From Hydrogenophaga sp. (GTDB lineage Bacteria; Pseudomonadota; Gammaproteobacteria; Burkholderiales; Burkholderiaceae_C): a stretch of 64,000 nt of DNA. Made by a program: the position numbers and the translations under genes. Under the pieces are notes generated by a model. That model made no database searches, was not told the origin of the DNA, and was given only the letters and a program-made list of their open reading frames with translations. The stretch lies in assembly GCF_019635465.1 (NCBI RefSeq), contig NZ_JAHBZK010000022.1, positions 22,170-86,169 of the forward strand, written 5' to 3'. This document shows, one piece after another, positions 45,475 to 54,320 of the stretch (positions are counted from its first letter, which is position 1; each line of letters starts with the position of its first letter).

Positions 45475-46461
45475 TCAGTAGTTCTTGCGCAGATCCATGC
45501 CGGCGTAGAGCTGACCCACCTGTGCCTCGTAGCCGTTGAACATCTGCGTCTGACGCCGCTTGGCGAACAAGCCCACCGACTCGCCAATCCGGCGTTCGTT
45601 GGCTTGGCTCCAACGGGGGTGCGACACCTGGGGGTTCACGTTGGAATAGAAGCCGTACTCCTGCGGCGCGGCTTCGTTCCAGGAGGTCTTGGGCTGCTGC
45701 TCGGTGAAGCGGATGGCCACGATCGATTTGGCGCTTTTGAATCCGTACTTCCAGGGCACGGCCACCCGCAGGGGCGCCCCGTTCTGATTGGGCAAGACCT
45801 CGCCATACATGCCGAAAGCCAGCAGGGTCAGCGGGTGCATGGCTTCGTCCATGCGCAGCCCCTCCACATACGGCCAGTTCAACACACGTGAGCGCACGCC
45901 GGGCATTTGCTTCTCGTCCGCCAGTGTCACGAACTGCACGTACTTGGCACTGCCCTGCGGCTCCACCCGCTTGATGAGTTCTGCCAGCGAGTAACCCACC
46001 CAGGGGATCACCATGGACCAGCCTTCCACACAGCGCAGGCGGTAGATCCGTTCCTCCATCGGGGCCAGTTTGAGCAGGGCGTCAAGGTCGAACCGGCCCG
46101 GCTTGTTGACCAGACCCTCGACCTGCACCGACCAGGGGCGCGGTTTCAGGCTGCGCGCATAGCTGGCCGGATCACTCTTGTCGGTGCCAAACTCGTAGAA
46201 GTTGTTGTAGCTGGTGGCGTCGTCATAACTGGCCACCGCCTCCCCCGTGCTGGCCCCGGGCACCGCAGACGGCTTTCCGGGCAGCGCTGACAACTTGCCT
46301 GGGGGGGCGACGGTGGCGGCCAAGGCGTCACGGGTGGCCCAGGTGGCACCGGCCGCGGCGGCCGCCAGCAACCAGGAGCGTCGCTGCAGCACCATCGACT
46401 TGGGCGTGATGTCGCTGGCCAGCGGGTGGTTGAAACCGTTTTGTTGGGTGCGAATGAGCAT
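45475..46461 (-). CDS. msrP: MsrP, periplasmic molybdopterin methionine sulfoxide reductase
   Basis: A 328-residue sulfite-oxidase-family protein. A twin-arginine signal is seen at 27-28 ([14 protein letters not shown]), so export should use TatABC. The molybdenum-ligating cysteine is C144 in [15 protein letters not shown]. The family segments [28 protein letters not shown] and [13 protein letters not shown] are intact. With MsrQ it repairs oxidised methionine in periplasmic proteins. A double inverted repeat lies just upstream (46490-46548). It follows ccsB by 90 bases on the same strand. Confidence 0.95.
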   Translation of the reverse strand: MLIRTQQNGFNHPLASDITPKSMVLQRRSWLLAAAAAGATWATRDALAATVAPPGKLSALPGKPSAVPGASTGEAVASYDDATSYNNFYEFGTDKSDPASYARSLKPRPWSVQVEGLVNKPGRFDLDALLKLAPMEERIYRLRCVEGWSMVIPWVGYSLAELIKRVEPQGSAKYVQFVTLADEKQMPGVRSRVLNWPYVEGLRMDEAMHPLTLLAFGMYGEVLPNQNGAPLRVAVPWKYGFKSAKSIVAIRFTEQQPKTSWNEAAPQEYGFYSNVNPQVSHPRWSQANERRIGESVGLFAKRRQTQMFNGYEAQVGQLYAGMDLRKNY

Positions 46462-46489
46462 GGCAAGACCTCCGGTTGGATGGGAGCGC

Positions 46490-46548
46490 CGGAAACCGCG
46501 CCCCATGCGGGTCCGTCGTTCGACCCGCGAAAGTCTTACCGGTTTCCG
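46490..46548. repeat. Nested inverted repeats between ccsB and msrP
   Basis: An outer nine-base pair (CGGAAACCG at 46490-46498, CGGTTTCCG at 46540-46548) encloses an inner seven-base pair (GCGGGTC at 46507-46513, GACCCGC at 46522-46528). It starts four bases after the ccsB stop and ends 28 bases before the msrP ATG in transcription order. It could end ccsB transcripts, though no T-tract follows, or be a regulator site for msrPQ. The minus strand also reads GGAAAC, 17 bases, then GTCGAA, which loosely resembles an ECF sigma promoter. Confidence 0.45.
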
Positions 46549-46551
46549 CGA

Positions 46552-47913
46552 TCAGAGTTCTCCGTAGCTGTGCAATCCCGACAGGAACATGTTGACGCCC
46601 AGGAAGGCGAAGGTCGTGATCACCAGGCCAACCAGCGCCCACCAGGCCGCCACCGTGCCTCGCAGGCCTTTCATCAGGCGCATGTGCAGCCAGGCGGCAT
46701 AGTTGAGCCAGACGATCAGCGCCCAGGTCTCCTTCGGGTCCCAGCTCCAATAGCCACCCCAGGCCTCGGCGGCCCAGAGTGCACCCAGCACGGTTGCAAT
46801 GGTGAAGAAGGCAAAGCCAACCGCGATGGCCTTGTACATCACGTCGTCGAGCACCTCGAAGCTGGGCAGCCGCTCGGCAATGCGGCGGCGCCCGCCGAGG
46901 ATGCTGCCCACGATCAGGGCAGACACGCCGAAATAGATGAACCAGTAGCTGCCACCCTTCTCGGCCGCGGCCTGACGGAACACCAGGGGCTCGAAGCACA
47001 AGACCACGCCCAGCACCCACAGCGGTGCCAGCTTGTACCAGCGCGTCTCGCCGGCGCTTTGTTTGATCAGGTAGGCAAAGGCCAGCATGGCCGCGATGGC
47101 GAAAGTGCCGTAGCCGATGAAGTTGGCCGGTACGTGCAGCTTCATCCACCAGCTCTGCAGTGCGGGCACCAGCGGCTGGATTTCGTGTGCGCCGCGCACC
47201 ACCGTGTACCAGAGCAGGAAGCCCACCGCGGCACTCACGATCAACATGGCAAATGCACCCATGCTGCGCGTCGCGTAACGGTCTTCGTAGTAGAGGTAGA
47301 ACGACGCGGTCAGCCAGCAAAACAGCACGAACACTTCGTACAGGTTGCTCACAGGGATGTGGCCGATGCCGGTGCCGATCTGGTGGCTTTCGTACCAGCG
47401 AACGAGCGAGCCCACCAGTGCCAGGCCCACCGCCACCCACGCCAGACGCGAGCCCAGCGCCTCGAAGGCACTGCCCGCGCGCGTGAACATGCCGACCCAG
47501 TAGAACGCCGTGCTCATGAAGAACAACACGCTCATCCAGAGGATGGCCGACTGGCTGGACAGAAAGTACTTCAGCAAAAAGACGGTGTCCCCGCGCGCCA
47601 GATCGGCGCTGCCCGTGGGCGACTGGTACAGCGAGATCGCCAGCAAGGCGATGGCGCCGACCAGCACGGTCAACAGGCGCACCGGGCGCCAGAACCAGCC
47701 CAGCCAGATCAGACTGGGCACGGTGCCCGCCAGGATGGCCTTTTCATAGCCATCCATGGCATTGCCGTAGCGCATGAATGCCAGCACGCCGGCGCCGATC
47801 ACCAGCACGGCAAACAGCCATTCCCACACGCCGCGACGCGCAAAGTAGCCGGGCTGCAGGCCCACGCCGTCGCGGGATTTCTTCAGGTCGATGGTCTGGG
47901 TAGCGGTATTCAT
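46552..47913 (-). CDS. ccsB: CcsB/ResC, system II cytochrome c biogenesis protein (heme-handling)
   Basis: A 453-residue polytopic membrane protein of the CcsA/CcmF/ResC family. The periplasmic heme-binding WWD signature reads AWGGYWSWDPKETWALIVW near the C-terminus. Conserved histidines are in KLHVPANFIGY and WLHMRLMKG. With ResB it exports reduced heme and attaches it to CXXCH motifs, as needed by PetC and the cytochrome c4 here. The ATG at 47913 overlaps the resB stop by four bases. Confidence 0.93.
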   Translation of the reverse strand: MNTATQTIDLKKSRDGVGLQPGYFARRGVWEWLFAVLVIGAGVLAFMRYGNAMDGYEKAILAGTVPSLIWLGWFWRPVRLLTVLVGAIALLAISLYQSPTGSADLARGDTVFLLKYFLSSQSAILWMSVLFFMSTAFYWVGMFTRAGSAFEALGSRLAWVAVGLALVGSLVRWYESHQIGTGIGHIPVSNLYEVFVLFCWLTASFYLYYEDRYATRSMGAFAMLIVSAAVGFLLWYTVVRGAHEIQPLVPALQSWWMKLHVPANFIGYGTFAIAAMLAFAYLIKQSAGETRWYKLAPLWVLGVVLCFEPLVFRQAAAEKGGSYWFIYFGVSALIVGSILGGRRRIAERLPSFEVLDDVMYKAIAVGFAFFTIATVLGALWAAEAWGGYWSWDPKETWALIVWLNYAAWLHMRLMKGLRGTVAAWWALVGLVITTFAFLGVNMFLSGLHSYGEL

Positions 47914-50033
47914 GTGTTCCCCTGCAGCAGCTGGGTCTTGATCAGCTCGAATTCGCGGTCCGCGTCGAGTGTCTTGCGGTTGGTCGACAAGGCCAGACTG
48001 GCCTGCGACCCCTCGCCCTGGGGCGCGAGCCACACCCACACGCGACGCTCGCGGACATAGAGCATGGCAAATACGCCAAGGATGAGCAACAGACACCCCA
48101 GGTAGACGACGGTCTTGCCAGGGGCCCTCGCCACCTGGAAAACGCTGGCCTGCACATGGGTGAAGTCCTCCAGCATCAGCGCCATGGGCGCCGGATAGAA
48201 GAATGTGTCGGACAGGCTGATGACGGCCTGGGTCATGAAACGCTGCGTGGCGTCGTCGCGCGCCAGGGGCGCCAGGCCCGCCTTCTCGCGGCTGAGCTGC
48301 AGCAACTCGAACAAGGTGCCGTTGAGGATGCGGATCAGCACGTCGCTGGCGCGCTCGCGCTCGGCCTCGGGGACGTTCTCTTCAAGAAAGTTCGATACGG
48401 CCTGCAAGCCACCGATGGCGCGCGCATTGGGAGAGGCCGTCTGGGCCTGCGCCTCGGCGCCGGCAAAAAGCGACAGGGCACGCCCGGCCGAGGCGGCCAG
48501 GGCCTCGGCCAGATCGGGGCGCCCGCCTTCGACCGACTGCACCGCATAGCGCCGCACGGCCTCGGCACGCATGGCCGGGTCGTCCAGCGCTTCGCGCATT
48601 CGGGCAAAGCCCGCCATGCTGTCCTGGTCGTCGGCCGGCACCCGGAGGTAACGGAAGCTGTCCTGCGGCGTCTCGCGCATGCCCAGCAGGAACACGCGCT
48701 GTCCGTCCAGATCGACCGGAAGCATGTAGTTGTGGTACTCGACGGCCTGGCCCGCGTTGTCGCGCAGCTTGTAGGTCACGCTCGGTCCCACGTTGCGCAA
48801 GGTCTTACCGGCATTGGGCTTGTGCGCCGCACCCATGGCGTTCTGGATCTCGTCGCGCAAGTCCACCTTGCGCACATCGGCACCACTGCCCTGCCCCGCG
48901 AAGTTCTCCACGTTGATCACACGCAGGCCGGTGTACTCCAGGGTAAGTTGCTGGTCGCCGTTGGACAGCTGCGTTGAGCCACCGATGGTGCCCTCCACCT
49001 CAAAGGGCTTGGTGGCGCGGGTAACCGGGATCGCCTTGAGCTTCACACGCGAGCCGCCATCATCAAAGCTCGACTGGTAGATGGCCACGCCGCGATGAAA
49101 CACCGGGTGGTTGACCTCCACACGGGCGGGGGTCTGCTCACCGGTGTCGTTGTCATGGATGACGATGTCACTGGCAAACAGCCGCGGCATGCCGGTTTCG
49201 TAGTACTCGACGATGAACTTCTTGAGCTCGACGGAAAACGGCAACTCTTGCAGCAACACGCCAGTCGGCTGCGACAGGATGGCCGTGCTCGACGCCGTGC
49301 CCTCGGTGACCAGCAGGTTGCCGCGAAAGGTTGGGTTGCTGGCCGACAGGCGGTGTTTCTCAGGCACATCGGCAATCAGCCCACCGCCGGAAAACACCTG
49401 CTTGCCGTTGAACCACGTTTGGGCGCGCACCATCAGGTCGCCGTCGAGCAAGCCTCCCACGCACACCAACACGATGGCGCTGTGCGCGGCCAGATAGCCC
49501 CATTTGTTGGCAGCACCTTTCTTGGCCGCCACCATCCAGCCCTGGCCGGCAGGCGTGTCGCGCGATTGCAGACGAACCTTCCAGCCCGCCTTGAGCAAGG
49601 TCTGGCCGATCCGGTTGGCCGCCGCTTCGGGTGCCGCGTCGAGCGCCGACTCGGCGCGGTGCGGAAAGGCCTTGAGGCTTTGCTCGCGCAGGTTCTCTTT
49701 GAAAGCCTTGAAGTCGGCCAGGATCTTGGGCGTGTTGCGCGCGATGCACAGACTGGTGCTGGTCACTAGAAACGCCAGGATCAGCAGGAACCACCACGCG
49801 CTGTAGACCGTGTACAGGTTGGCCGATGCAAACACGTCGGCCCAGAACGGTCCGAACTGGTTGACGTAGTTGTTGAACGGCTCGGCCTGTTTGACCACGG
49901 TGCCGATCACCGAGGCGATGCAGATCACGCTCAGCAGCGCAATGGCAAAACGCATCGACGACAGCAACTCCACCGCGTCGCGCAGGGCACGCGAGCCTGC
50001 ACGCAATTCAAGGCCTTGGGTGGAAACAGTCAT
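47910..50033 (-). CDS. resB: ResB-family system II cytochrome c biogenesis protein
   Basis: A 707-residue membrane protein. Three helices at the N-terminal side (about 28-46, 70-95 and 170-192), a large periplasmic domain and one helix near the C-terminus (about 645-662) fit ResB. Family blocks are SSMRFAIALLSVICIASVIG, VYSAWWFLLILAFLV and KWGYLAAHSAIVLVCVGGL. It works with CcsB in heme delivery and apocytochrome ligation. The ATG at 50033 has no strong ribosome-binding site and lies only 17 bases beyond the T-tract of an upstream terminator (50051-50081), which suggests control by attenuation. Confidence 0.93.
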   Translation of the reverse strand: MTVSTQGLELRAGSRALRDAVELLSSMRFAIALLSVICIASVIGTVVKQAEPFNNYVNQFGPFWADVFASANLYTVYSAWWFLLILAFLVTSTSLCIARNTPKILADFKAFKENLREQSLKAFPHRAESALDAAPEAAANRIGQTLLKAGWKVRLQSRDTPAGQGWMVAAKKGAANKWGYLAAHSAIVLVCVGGLLDGDLMVRAQTWFNGKQVFSGGGLIADVPEKHRLSASNPTFRGNLLVTEGTASSTAILSQPTGVLLQELPFSVELKKFIVEYYETGMPRLFASDIVIHDNDTGEQTPARVEVNHPVFHRGVAIYQSSFDDGGSRVKLKAIPVTRATKPFEVEGTIGGSTQLSNGDQQLTLEYTGLRVINVENFAGQGSGADVRKVDLRDEIQNAMGAAHKPNAGKTLRNVGPSVTYKLRDNAGQAVEYHNYMLPVDLDGQRVFLLGMRETPQDSFRYLRVPADDQDSMAGFARMREALDDPAMRAEAVRRYAVQSVEGGRPDLAEALAASAGRALSLFAGAEAQAQTASPNARAIGGLQAVSNFLEENVPEAERERASDVLIRILNGTLFELLQLSREKAGLAPLARDDATQRFMTQAVISLSDTFFYPAPMALMLEDFTHVQASVFQVARAPGKTVVYLGCLLLILGVFAMLYVRERRVWVWLAPQGEGSQASLALSTNRKTLDADREFELIKTQLLQGNT

Positions 50034-50045
50034 CGTGGTGGGCGC

Positions 50046-50153
50046 TCAAGAAAAAAGGCGCGTCCTGTGATGGACAGCGCCCCGTTGAGATGCAATCGTC
50101 GGCTGGCGGTTCAATCCTTCCTGTGGCAAGGCCCGGATTGTGTCGCCAAACAT
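50046..50153 (-). other. Possible leader ORF (35 codons) or small RNA ahead of resB
   Basis: Between the cytochrome c4 stop and resB an ATG-started frame of 35 codons ends in a TGA just past the T-tract of a terminator. It has no ribosome-binding site, mixed third-base composition and an AGG codon, so it looks less like the local genes. Its ATG would be almost at the 5' end if the -10-like TATAAG at 50163-50168 is used. It may be a leader peptide, or the stretch may simply be a small structured RNA of about 100 bases ending at the terminator. Confidence 0.3.
50051..50081 (-). terminator. Intrinsic terminator in the resB leader (attenuator candidate)
   Basis: On the minus strand the stem GGCGCTGTCC / GGACGCGCC (one bulged base, six-base loop) is followed directly by TTTTTT. 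It would end transcripts from the cytochrome c4 gene, but it lies only 17 bases before the resB ATG, so any resB transcript starting upstream must read through it. The left-arm GGGCGCT (minus strand, 50076-50082) can also pair with AGCGCCC at 50040-50046, next to the resB start. Confidence 0.7.
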
Positions 50154-50162
50154 TAATGACGA

Positions 50163-50191
50163 CTTATATTGAAACCCCAATCGAGGGAAAA
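50163..50191 (-). promoter_or_regulatory. Weak sigma70-like promoter candidate upstream of resB
   Basis: On the minus strand TTTTCC (50186-50191), 17 bases, then TATAAG (50163-50168). The -10 matches five of six consensus positions and the -35 only three. An overlapping alternative is TTGGGG (50175-50180), 17 bases, ATTAAT (50152-50157). Either would start a leader of about 110-125 bases before resB. The region is AT-rich compared with its flanks. Confidence 0.3.
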
Positions 50192-50209
50192 CCCTCGGCA
50201 GACAGCGCG

Positions 50210-50824
50210 TCAGCGCAGGCCGGCGATGTAGTCCGACACCGCCTTGATTTCCTGGTCGGTCATCTTGGCCGCCACGCCGGTCATCTGCAGGCTGTTGGCA
50301 CGCGTGCCGTCGCGGAACTGCTTGAGCTGCGAGGCTGTGTATTCGCTGTGCTGACCGGCCAGACGCGGGTACTGCGCCGGAATGCCGGCGCCGTTGGGGC
50401 TGTGGCAGCCCGCGCAAGCGGCGATACCGCGATCGGCCAGGCCACCACGGTAGATGCGCTCACCCTGGCGGACCAAGTCGGCGTCCGAGGCAAAACCCGG
50501 GGCAGCCTTTTGCTCGCTCAGCCAGTGAGCGATGTTGGCCATGTCCGCCTCGGACAGCGCGGCCACCATGCCCTGCATCACCGCGTTCTTGCGCTTGCCG
50601 GACTTGAACTCGTTCAGTTGCTTGATCAGGTACTCAGGATGCTGGTGCGCCAGCTTGGGGTTGGCCGGCGTGGTGGAGTTGCCGTCGGCCGCGTGGCAGG
50701 CCACGCACACATTGCCATAGGAGGCCGAGCCCTTGGCCAGATCCGGCTTGGCCGACTGGGCGTGCACGTTCAGGGAAAGGGCTGCAACAGCAGCGGCCAT
50801 GAGGAAGGAAGCGAGCAGTTTCAT
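50210..50824 (-). CDS. Diheme cytochrome c4
   Basis: A 204-residue periplasmic protein with a Sec signal peptide (about 1-22, ending VHAQ) and two cytochrome c domains. Heme motifs are CVACH at 40-44 and CAGCH at 137-141. Methionine ligands are likely in the MQGMVAAL and LQMTGVAAKMTD segments. Such c4 cytochromes carry electrons from the bc1 complex to terminal oxidases. Its maturation would need the resB and ccsB products encoded just downstream. It diverges from engB across 101 bases. Confidence 0.93.
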   Translation of the reverse strand: MKLLASFLMAAAVAALSLNVHAQSAKPDLAKGSASYGNVCVACHAADGNSTTPANPKLAHQHPEYLIKQLNEFKSGKRKNAVMQGMVAALSEADMANIAHWLSEQKAAPGFASDADLVRQGERIYRGGLADRGIAACAGCHSPNGAGIPAQYPRLAGQHSEYTASQLKQFRDGTRANSLQMTGVAAKMTDQEIKAVSDYIAGLR

Positions 50825-50925
50825 GTCGGGGCTGGCGTCGCAGACGACGGCATCGGTTGGGGGCGAGTGGGGTTCGGCCGGTCAAAACCCGCAGATTTTA
50901 CAATGCGCCGCAGAGAACTCCCGCA

Positions 50926-51630
50926 ATGACCCACCACACCCCAGCCCCCGCATCGGCTGATGCGCGCCGCGCCCACGCCTGGCTGCACACCGCGCGCTTC
51001 CTGACCACCGCCCCCACACTGGAGACACTGCCGCCAGTGTCGGTGCCGGAGATCGCGTTCGTGGGCCGCTCCAACGCGGGCAAATCGACCGCCATCAACA
51101 CGCTGACCCAGCAAAAGCGCCTGGCCTTCGCGTCCAAGACGCCTGGGCGGACGCAGAGCATCAACCTGTTCTCGTTGGGCAAACAGGGCGTGACCGACGC
51201 CGTGCTGGCCGACCTGCCGGGCTACGGCTATGCCGCGGTACCGCATGAGGCCAAGCAGCGCTGGCAGCGGGTGATGCTCAATTACCTGCTCACCCGCGAG
51301 AGCCTGGCGGGCGTGGTCATGCTCACCGACCCGCGCCTGGGCCTGACCGAGCTCGACGAAGCCCTGCTCGAGGCCATCCGGCCCCGCGTACAGCAGGGGC
51401 TGAAGTTCCTGGTGCTGCTCACCAAGGCCGACAAGCTCACGCGCAGCGAGGCCAGCAAGGCTTTGTCGATTGCGCGACTGCAAAGCGCGGGTGGTGAGGC
51501 CAGACTGTTCTCGGCCCTCAAGAAGCAAGGCCTCGACGACGTGGCCACGCTGCTGTGGGATTGGACCCACGTGCCCACCGACGCCGGCCAAGCCGCCGAA
51601 GACCCCGACCTCCCACCGCCCACCGCTTGA
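50926..51630 (+). CDS. engB: Ribosome biogenesis GTPase EngB (YihA/YsxC)
   Basis: A 234-residue TrmE-Era-EngA-EngB-Septin-like GTPase. G1 is GRSNAGKS at 47-54, G2 in the TPGRTQSINLF segment, G3 DLPGYGYA and G4 TKADKL. It takes part in late assembly of the large ribosomal subunit. A Pro/Asp-rich C-terminal tail is slightly longer than in E. coli (210). The start at 50926 is chosen as the first ATG with no signal of coding before it; TACAAT at 50899-50904 could be its -10. Confidence 0.94.
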   Translation: MTHHTPAPASADARRAHAWLHTARFLTTAPTLETLPPVSVPEIAFVGRSNAGKSTAINTLTQQKRLAFASKTPGRTQSINLFSLGKQGVTDAVLADLPGYGYAAVPHEAKQRWQRVMLNYLLTRESLAGVVMLTDPRLGLTELDEALLEAIRPRVQQGLKFLVLLTKADKLTRSEASKALSIARLQSAGGEARLFSALKKQGLDDVATLLWDWTHVPTDAGQAAEDPDLPPPTA

Positions 51631-51655
51631 TCCGGTGGGCCTTCGCTGCCCACCC

Positions 51656-52573
51656 ATGATCGAAACGTTCGACGCCCACCTGCCCCACGGCATCACCTTG
51701 AGCTGCCGTGCGGCCGGCACCCCCGGCCAGCCTGTGCTGCTGTTCCTGCACGGATTTCCGGAGGCCGCGTTTGTCTGGGACGACATGCTGGAGCGCTTTG
51801 CACGCGACGGCTACCGGTGCGTGGCCCCCAACCTTCGGGGCTACGAGCGCTCCAGCGCCCCCGCCGAACCCAAGGCCTACCGCGCCCGTTACCTGGTGCA
51901 GGACATGGACGCCCTGGTGGAGCAGATCTGCGCCAACAGCCCCACCCCAGGACGGGTGGCCATGCTGGTGGCGCACGACTGGGGCGGTGCGCTGGCCTGG
52001 GCCTTTGCGGCGCAACACCCGCAACGCATGGCGCGGCTGGCCATCCTGAACGCACCGCATCCGGCACCGTTTCAGCGCGAGTTGACCCGTTCCGCCACGC
52101 AACAGGCCGCCAGCGCCTACATGAACTTCCTGGCGCGCCCGGATGCACCGGCACTGCTGGCCGAGAACGACTTCGCCCGGCTGTGGCCCTTCTTCACTGA
52201 CATGGCGGCCTCGCAGGGCCCCCATGCCTGGCTCGACGATGCCATGCGTGAGCGCTACCGCGCCGTCTGGCGCCAGGGCCTGCATGGCGGCTGCAATTAC
52301 TACGCCGCGTCGCCCCTTCGCCCGCCCTCGCCGGCGGACCCGGGTGCCACCGCTGTGCAATTGCCCGACGAAGCGGTGACGGTGCGTGTGCCCACGCTGG
52401 TGATATGGGGCGAAGGCGACACGGTATTGCCACCTTCGCTGCTCGAGGGATTGGACGCCTGGGTACCCGATCTGCGAATTGAGCGCCTGGCCGATTGCAC
52501 CCACTGGCTGGTGCACGAGCAGCCGGCCCGGGTGGCCAGCTTGCTTGAGGACTTCCTGCGTCAGACGCCCTGA
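51656..52573 (+). CDS. Alpha/beta hydrolase, epoxide hydrolase-like
   Basis: A 305-residue alpha/beta hydrolase. The HGFP oxyanion motif (32-35) and LRGYERSS (60-67) match epoxide hydrolases. The nucleophile elbow AHDWGGALAW carries an aspartate (D108), not a serine, which points to the epoxide hydrolase/haloalkane dehalogenase group. The likely base is H283 in CTHWLVHEQP and the acid is in the EGDTVLP region. A cap domain lies at about 135-240. The natural substrate is unknown. It starts 25 bases after engB and overlaps the 3' end of the acyltransferase gene by 13 bases. Confidence 0.85.
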   Translation: MIETFDAHLPHGITLSCRAAGTPGQPVLLFLHGFPEAAFVWDDMLERFARDGYRCVAPNLRGYERSSAPAEPKAYRARYLVQDMDALVEQICANSPTPGRVAMLVAHDWGGALAWAFAAQHPQRMARLAILNAPHPAPFQRELTRSATQQAASAYMNFLARPDAPALLAENDFARLWPFFTDMAASQGPHAWLDDAMRERYRAVWRQGLHGGCNYYAASPLRPPSPADPGATAVQLPDEAVTVRVPTLVIWGEGDTVLPPSLLEGLDAWVPDLRIERLADCTHWLVHEQPARVASLLEDFLRQTP

Positions 52574-53484
52574 TAGAAGTCAGGCTCGCCGGGCGGGCGG
52601 GTCTTGAAGCGTTTGTGCACCCAGTAGTACTGCTCCGGCATCGTGCGGATGTACCCCTCCAGCACGCGGTTCATCCGGGCGGTGTCTTCCTCGACCGATT
52701 CGGTGGGGTAGCCCTCCCAGGGGGGGTGCACCGTCACCTCGTAGCCCTCGGGCACCATGCGGGTGGTCACCGAGACGACCTGCGCCTTGCCCAGTCGCGC
52801 CAGCCTTGGCAACGACGTGACGGTGGCCGCCTTCACGCCAAAAAACGGAACAAACACCGCATCGCGCTCGCCATGGTCCATGTCGGGCAGCAGGTAGAGC
52901 GGAAAGCCGTCGCGCACGGCCGACACGATGGCACGCAAGCCCTGCCATTTGTTCACGATGTGGGGGTGTCCGAAGCGTTGGCGCCCCTCGGCGATCCAGC
53001 GATCAATGGCGGGATTGGCCTGCTCGGCATACACACTGCAGAAGCGCCGTGCCACCTTGGCCGACAGGGCGGTACCCCCCGCATCCAGGCCCACGAAATG
53101 GGGGGCGAACATTACCGTTGGCTTGTCGCCATCGAAGACGGCCAGGTCGCCTTTGAGCATGAGCCGACGCTTGACGAGGTGCTCGGGGCCTTCCCACAAC
53201 CAGCCGCGGTCGAGCCAGGCCTGCGCAAAGAAAACGAAATGGCGCCGCACCGCGGCCCTGCACTCGGCCTCGGACTGGTCTGGAAAACACGCGCGCCAAT
53301 TGGCCAGCGCGATGCGGCGACGCCGGCCCGCCAGCGCGTGCAAGACATGGCCCAGCACCCGGCCCAGAGCACGCACCCAGGGCAGGGGCAGACGGGCCAG
53401 CAGCCGCATGAAGCCGATGCCCAGACGCGTGCCAAGGTTGGGCTGGGCATTCGGGGGTGGGGTGTCCACCGCGGGCGCTGTCAT
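52561..53484 (-). CDS. Lipid A biosynthesis acyltransferase (LpxL/HtrB family), copy 1
   Basis: A 307-residue LpxL/LpxM-family acyltransferase with an N-terminal membrane segment (about 20-50). The catalytic H-x4-D motif is H129 to D134 (APHFVGLD). The later block LYLLPDMDHGERDAVFVPFFG also fits the family. It adds a secondary acyl chain to Kdo2-lipid A at the inner membrane. It overlaps the second paralogue (53481-54320) by four bases, so the two are co-translated. I cannot tell LpxL from LpxM by sequence alone. Confidence 0.9.
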   Translation of the reverse strand: MTAPAVDTPPPNAQPNLGTRLGIGFMRLLARLPLPWVRALGRVLGHVLHALAGRRRRIALANWRACFPDQSEAECRAAVRRHFVFFAQAWLDRGWLWEGPEHLVKRRLMLKGDLAVFDGDKPTVMFAPHFVGLDAGGTALSAKVARRFCSVYAEQANPAIDRWIAEGRQRFGHPHIVNKWQGLRAIVSAVRDGFPLYLLPDMDHGERDAVFVPFFGVKAATVTSLPRLARLGKAQVVSVTTRMVPEGYEVTVHPPWEGYPTESVEEDTARMNRVLEGYIRTMPEQYYWVHKRFKTRPPGEPDFYQGV

Positions 53485-54320
53485 TTGCGAGGGGCCTTGT
53501 AGCGGTCGTACGACCAGAGGTACTGGGCGGGCGATTCTCGCACCAGGCTTTCCATCGCGGCATTGATCACCGAGGCCGCCGCCTGGGGCTCCGTTGGCAA
53601 GTCAGCGCCCAATGGCCGCACGTGAATCACGTAGCCGCGCCCCCAGGACAGGCGCTCGCCCCAGCTCAGCAGCACGGTCGCATCGGCCGAACGTGCAAGG
53701 CGGGCCGACAAGGTCATGGTGTAGGCGTCCTGCCCGAAGAAGGGTGCCCAGACCCCCAGGCCCAGGGGCGGCACCTGATCGGGCAGCAGGCCCACCGCCT
53801 CCCCCGCTTTGAGCGCGCCAATCAACTGGCGAACGCCCGACAAGGTGGTGGCCGCGGTGCGCAAGCCCGGGCGCTCGCGGGTTTCGTCCACCAAACCCCG
53901 CAGCCAGGGCTGGCGCGAGGGACGGTAGAGAACGGTCATGGGCTTGACGGCGCCAAACCGGGCCGCGTACGCCTGGGCCGTGACTTCGAAGCAACCGAGG
54001 TGGGGCGTCAGAAACAGCATGCCGCGCCCGGACGCGAGTGCGGCATCGATGTGCACCACACCGTCCCAGCGCACCGGCACCGGCGCACCCAGCCACAGAC
54101 GCGGCAACTCCGCCACCATGCGACCCGCCTGCCCCACCGACTGCAGAGCCACCCCGAGCGGTTGCTGGGCCAGGCGGGCGTTGGCCAGCAGGCGCCGCCG
54201 GTACAGGGGCGACCCCAGAAACGTCAGCCAGCCCAGCACCACGCCCAGCGCGTGCAGCACCGCCAGTGGCATGCGGGCACCCAGGTGAAAAAGGTGGCGA
54301 ATCAGGAAAGCCAAAGGCAA
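53481..54320 (-). CDS. Lipid A biosynthesis acyltransferase (LpxL/HtrB family), copy 2
   Basis: A 279-residue paralogue of the next gene, with an H-x4-E active site at H107 to E112 (TPHLGCFE) and the family block GLLPDQVPPLGLGVWAPFFG. Two secondary acyltransferases in tandem would complete a hexa-acyl lipid A. The start is uncertain: a TTG at 54318-54320 gives a full hydrophobic N-terminus, TTG at 54314 is almost the same, and the first ATG is at 54272. It is divergent from metK across 150 bases. Confidence 0.87.
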   Translation of the reverse strand: MPLAFLIRHLFHLGARMPLAVLHALGVVLGWLTFLGSPLYRRRLLANARLAQQPLGVALQSVGQAGRMVAELPRLWLGAPVPVRWDGVVHIDAALASGRGMLFLTPHLGCFEVTAQAYAARFGAVKPMTVLYRPSRQPWLRGLVDETRERPGLRTAATTLSGVRQLIGALKAGEAVGLLPDQVPPLGLGVWAPFFGQDAYTMTLSARLARSADATVLLSWGERLSWGRGYVIHVRPLGADLPTEPQAAASVINAAMESLVRESPAQYLWSYDRYKAPRK

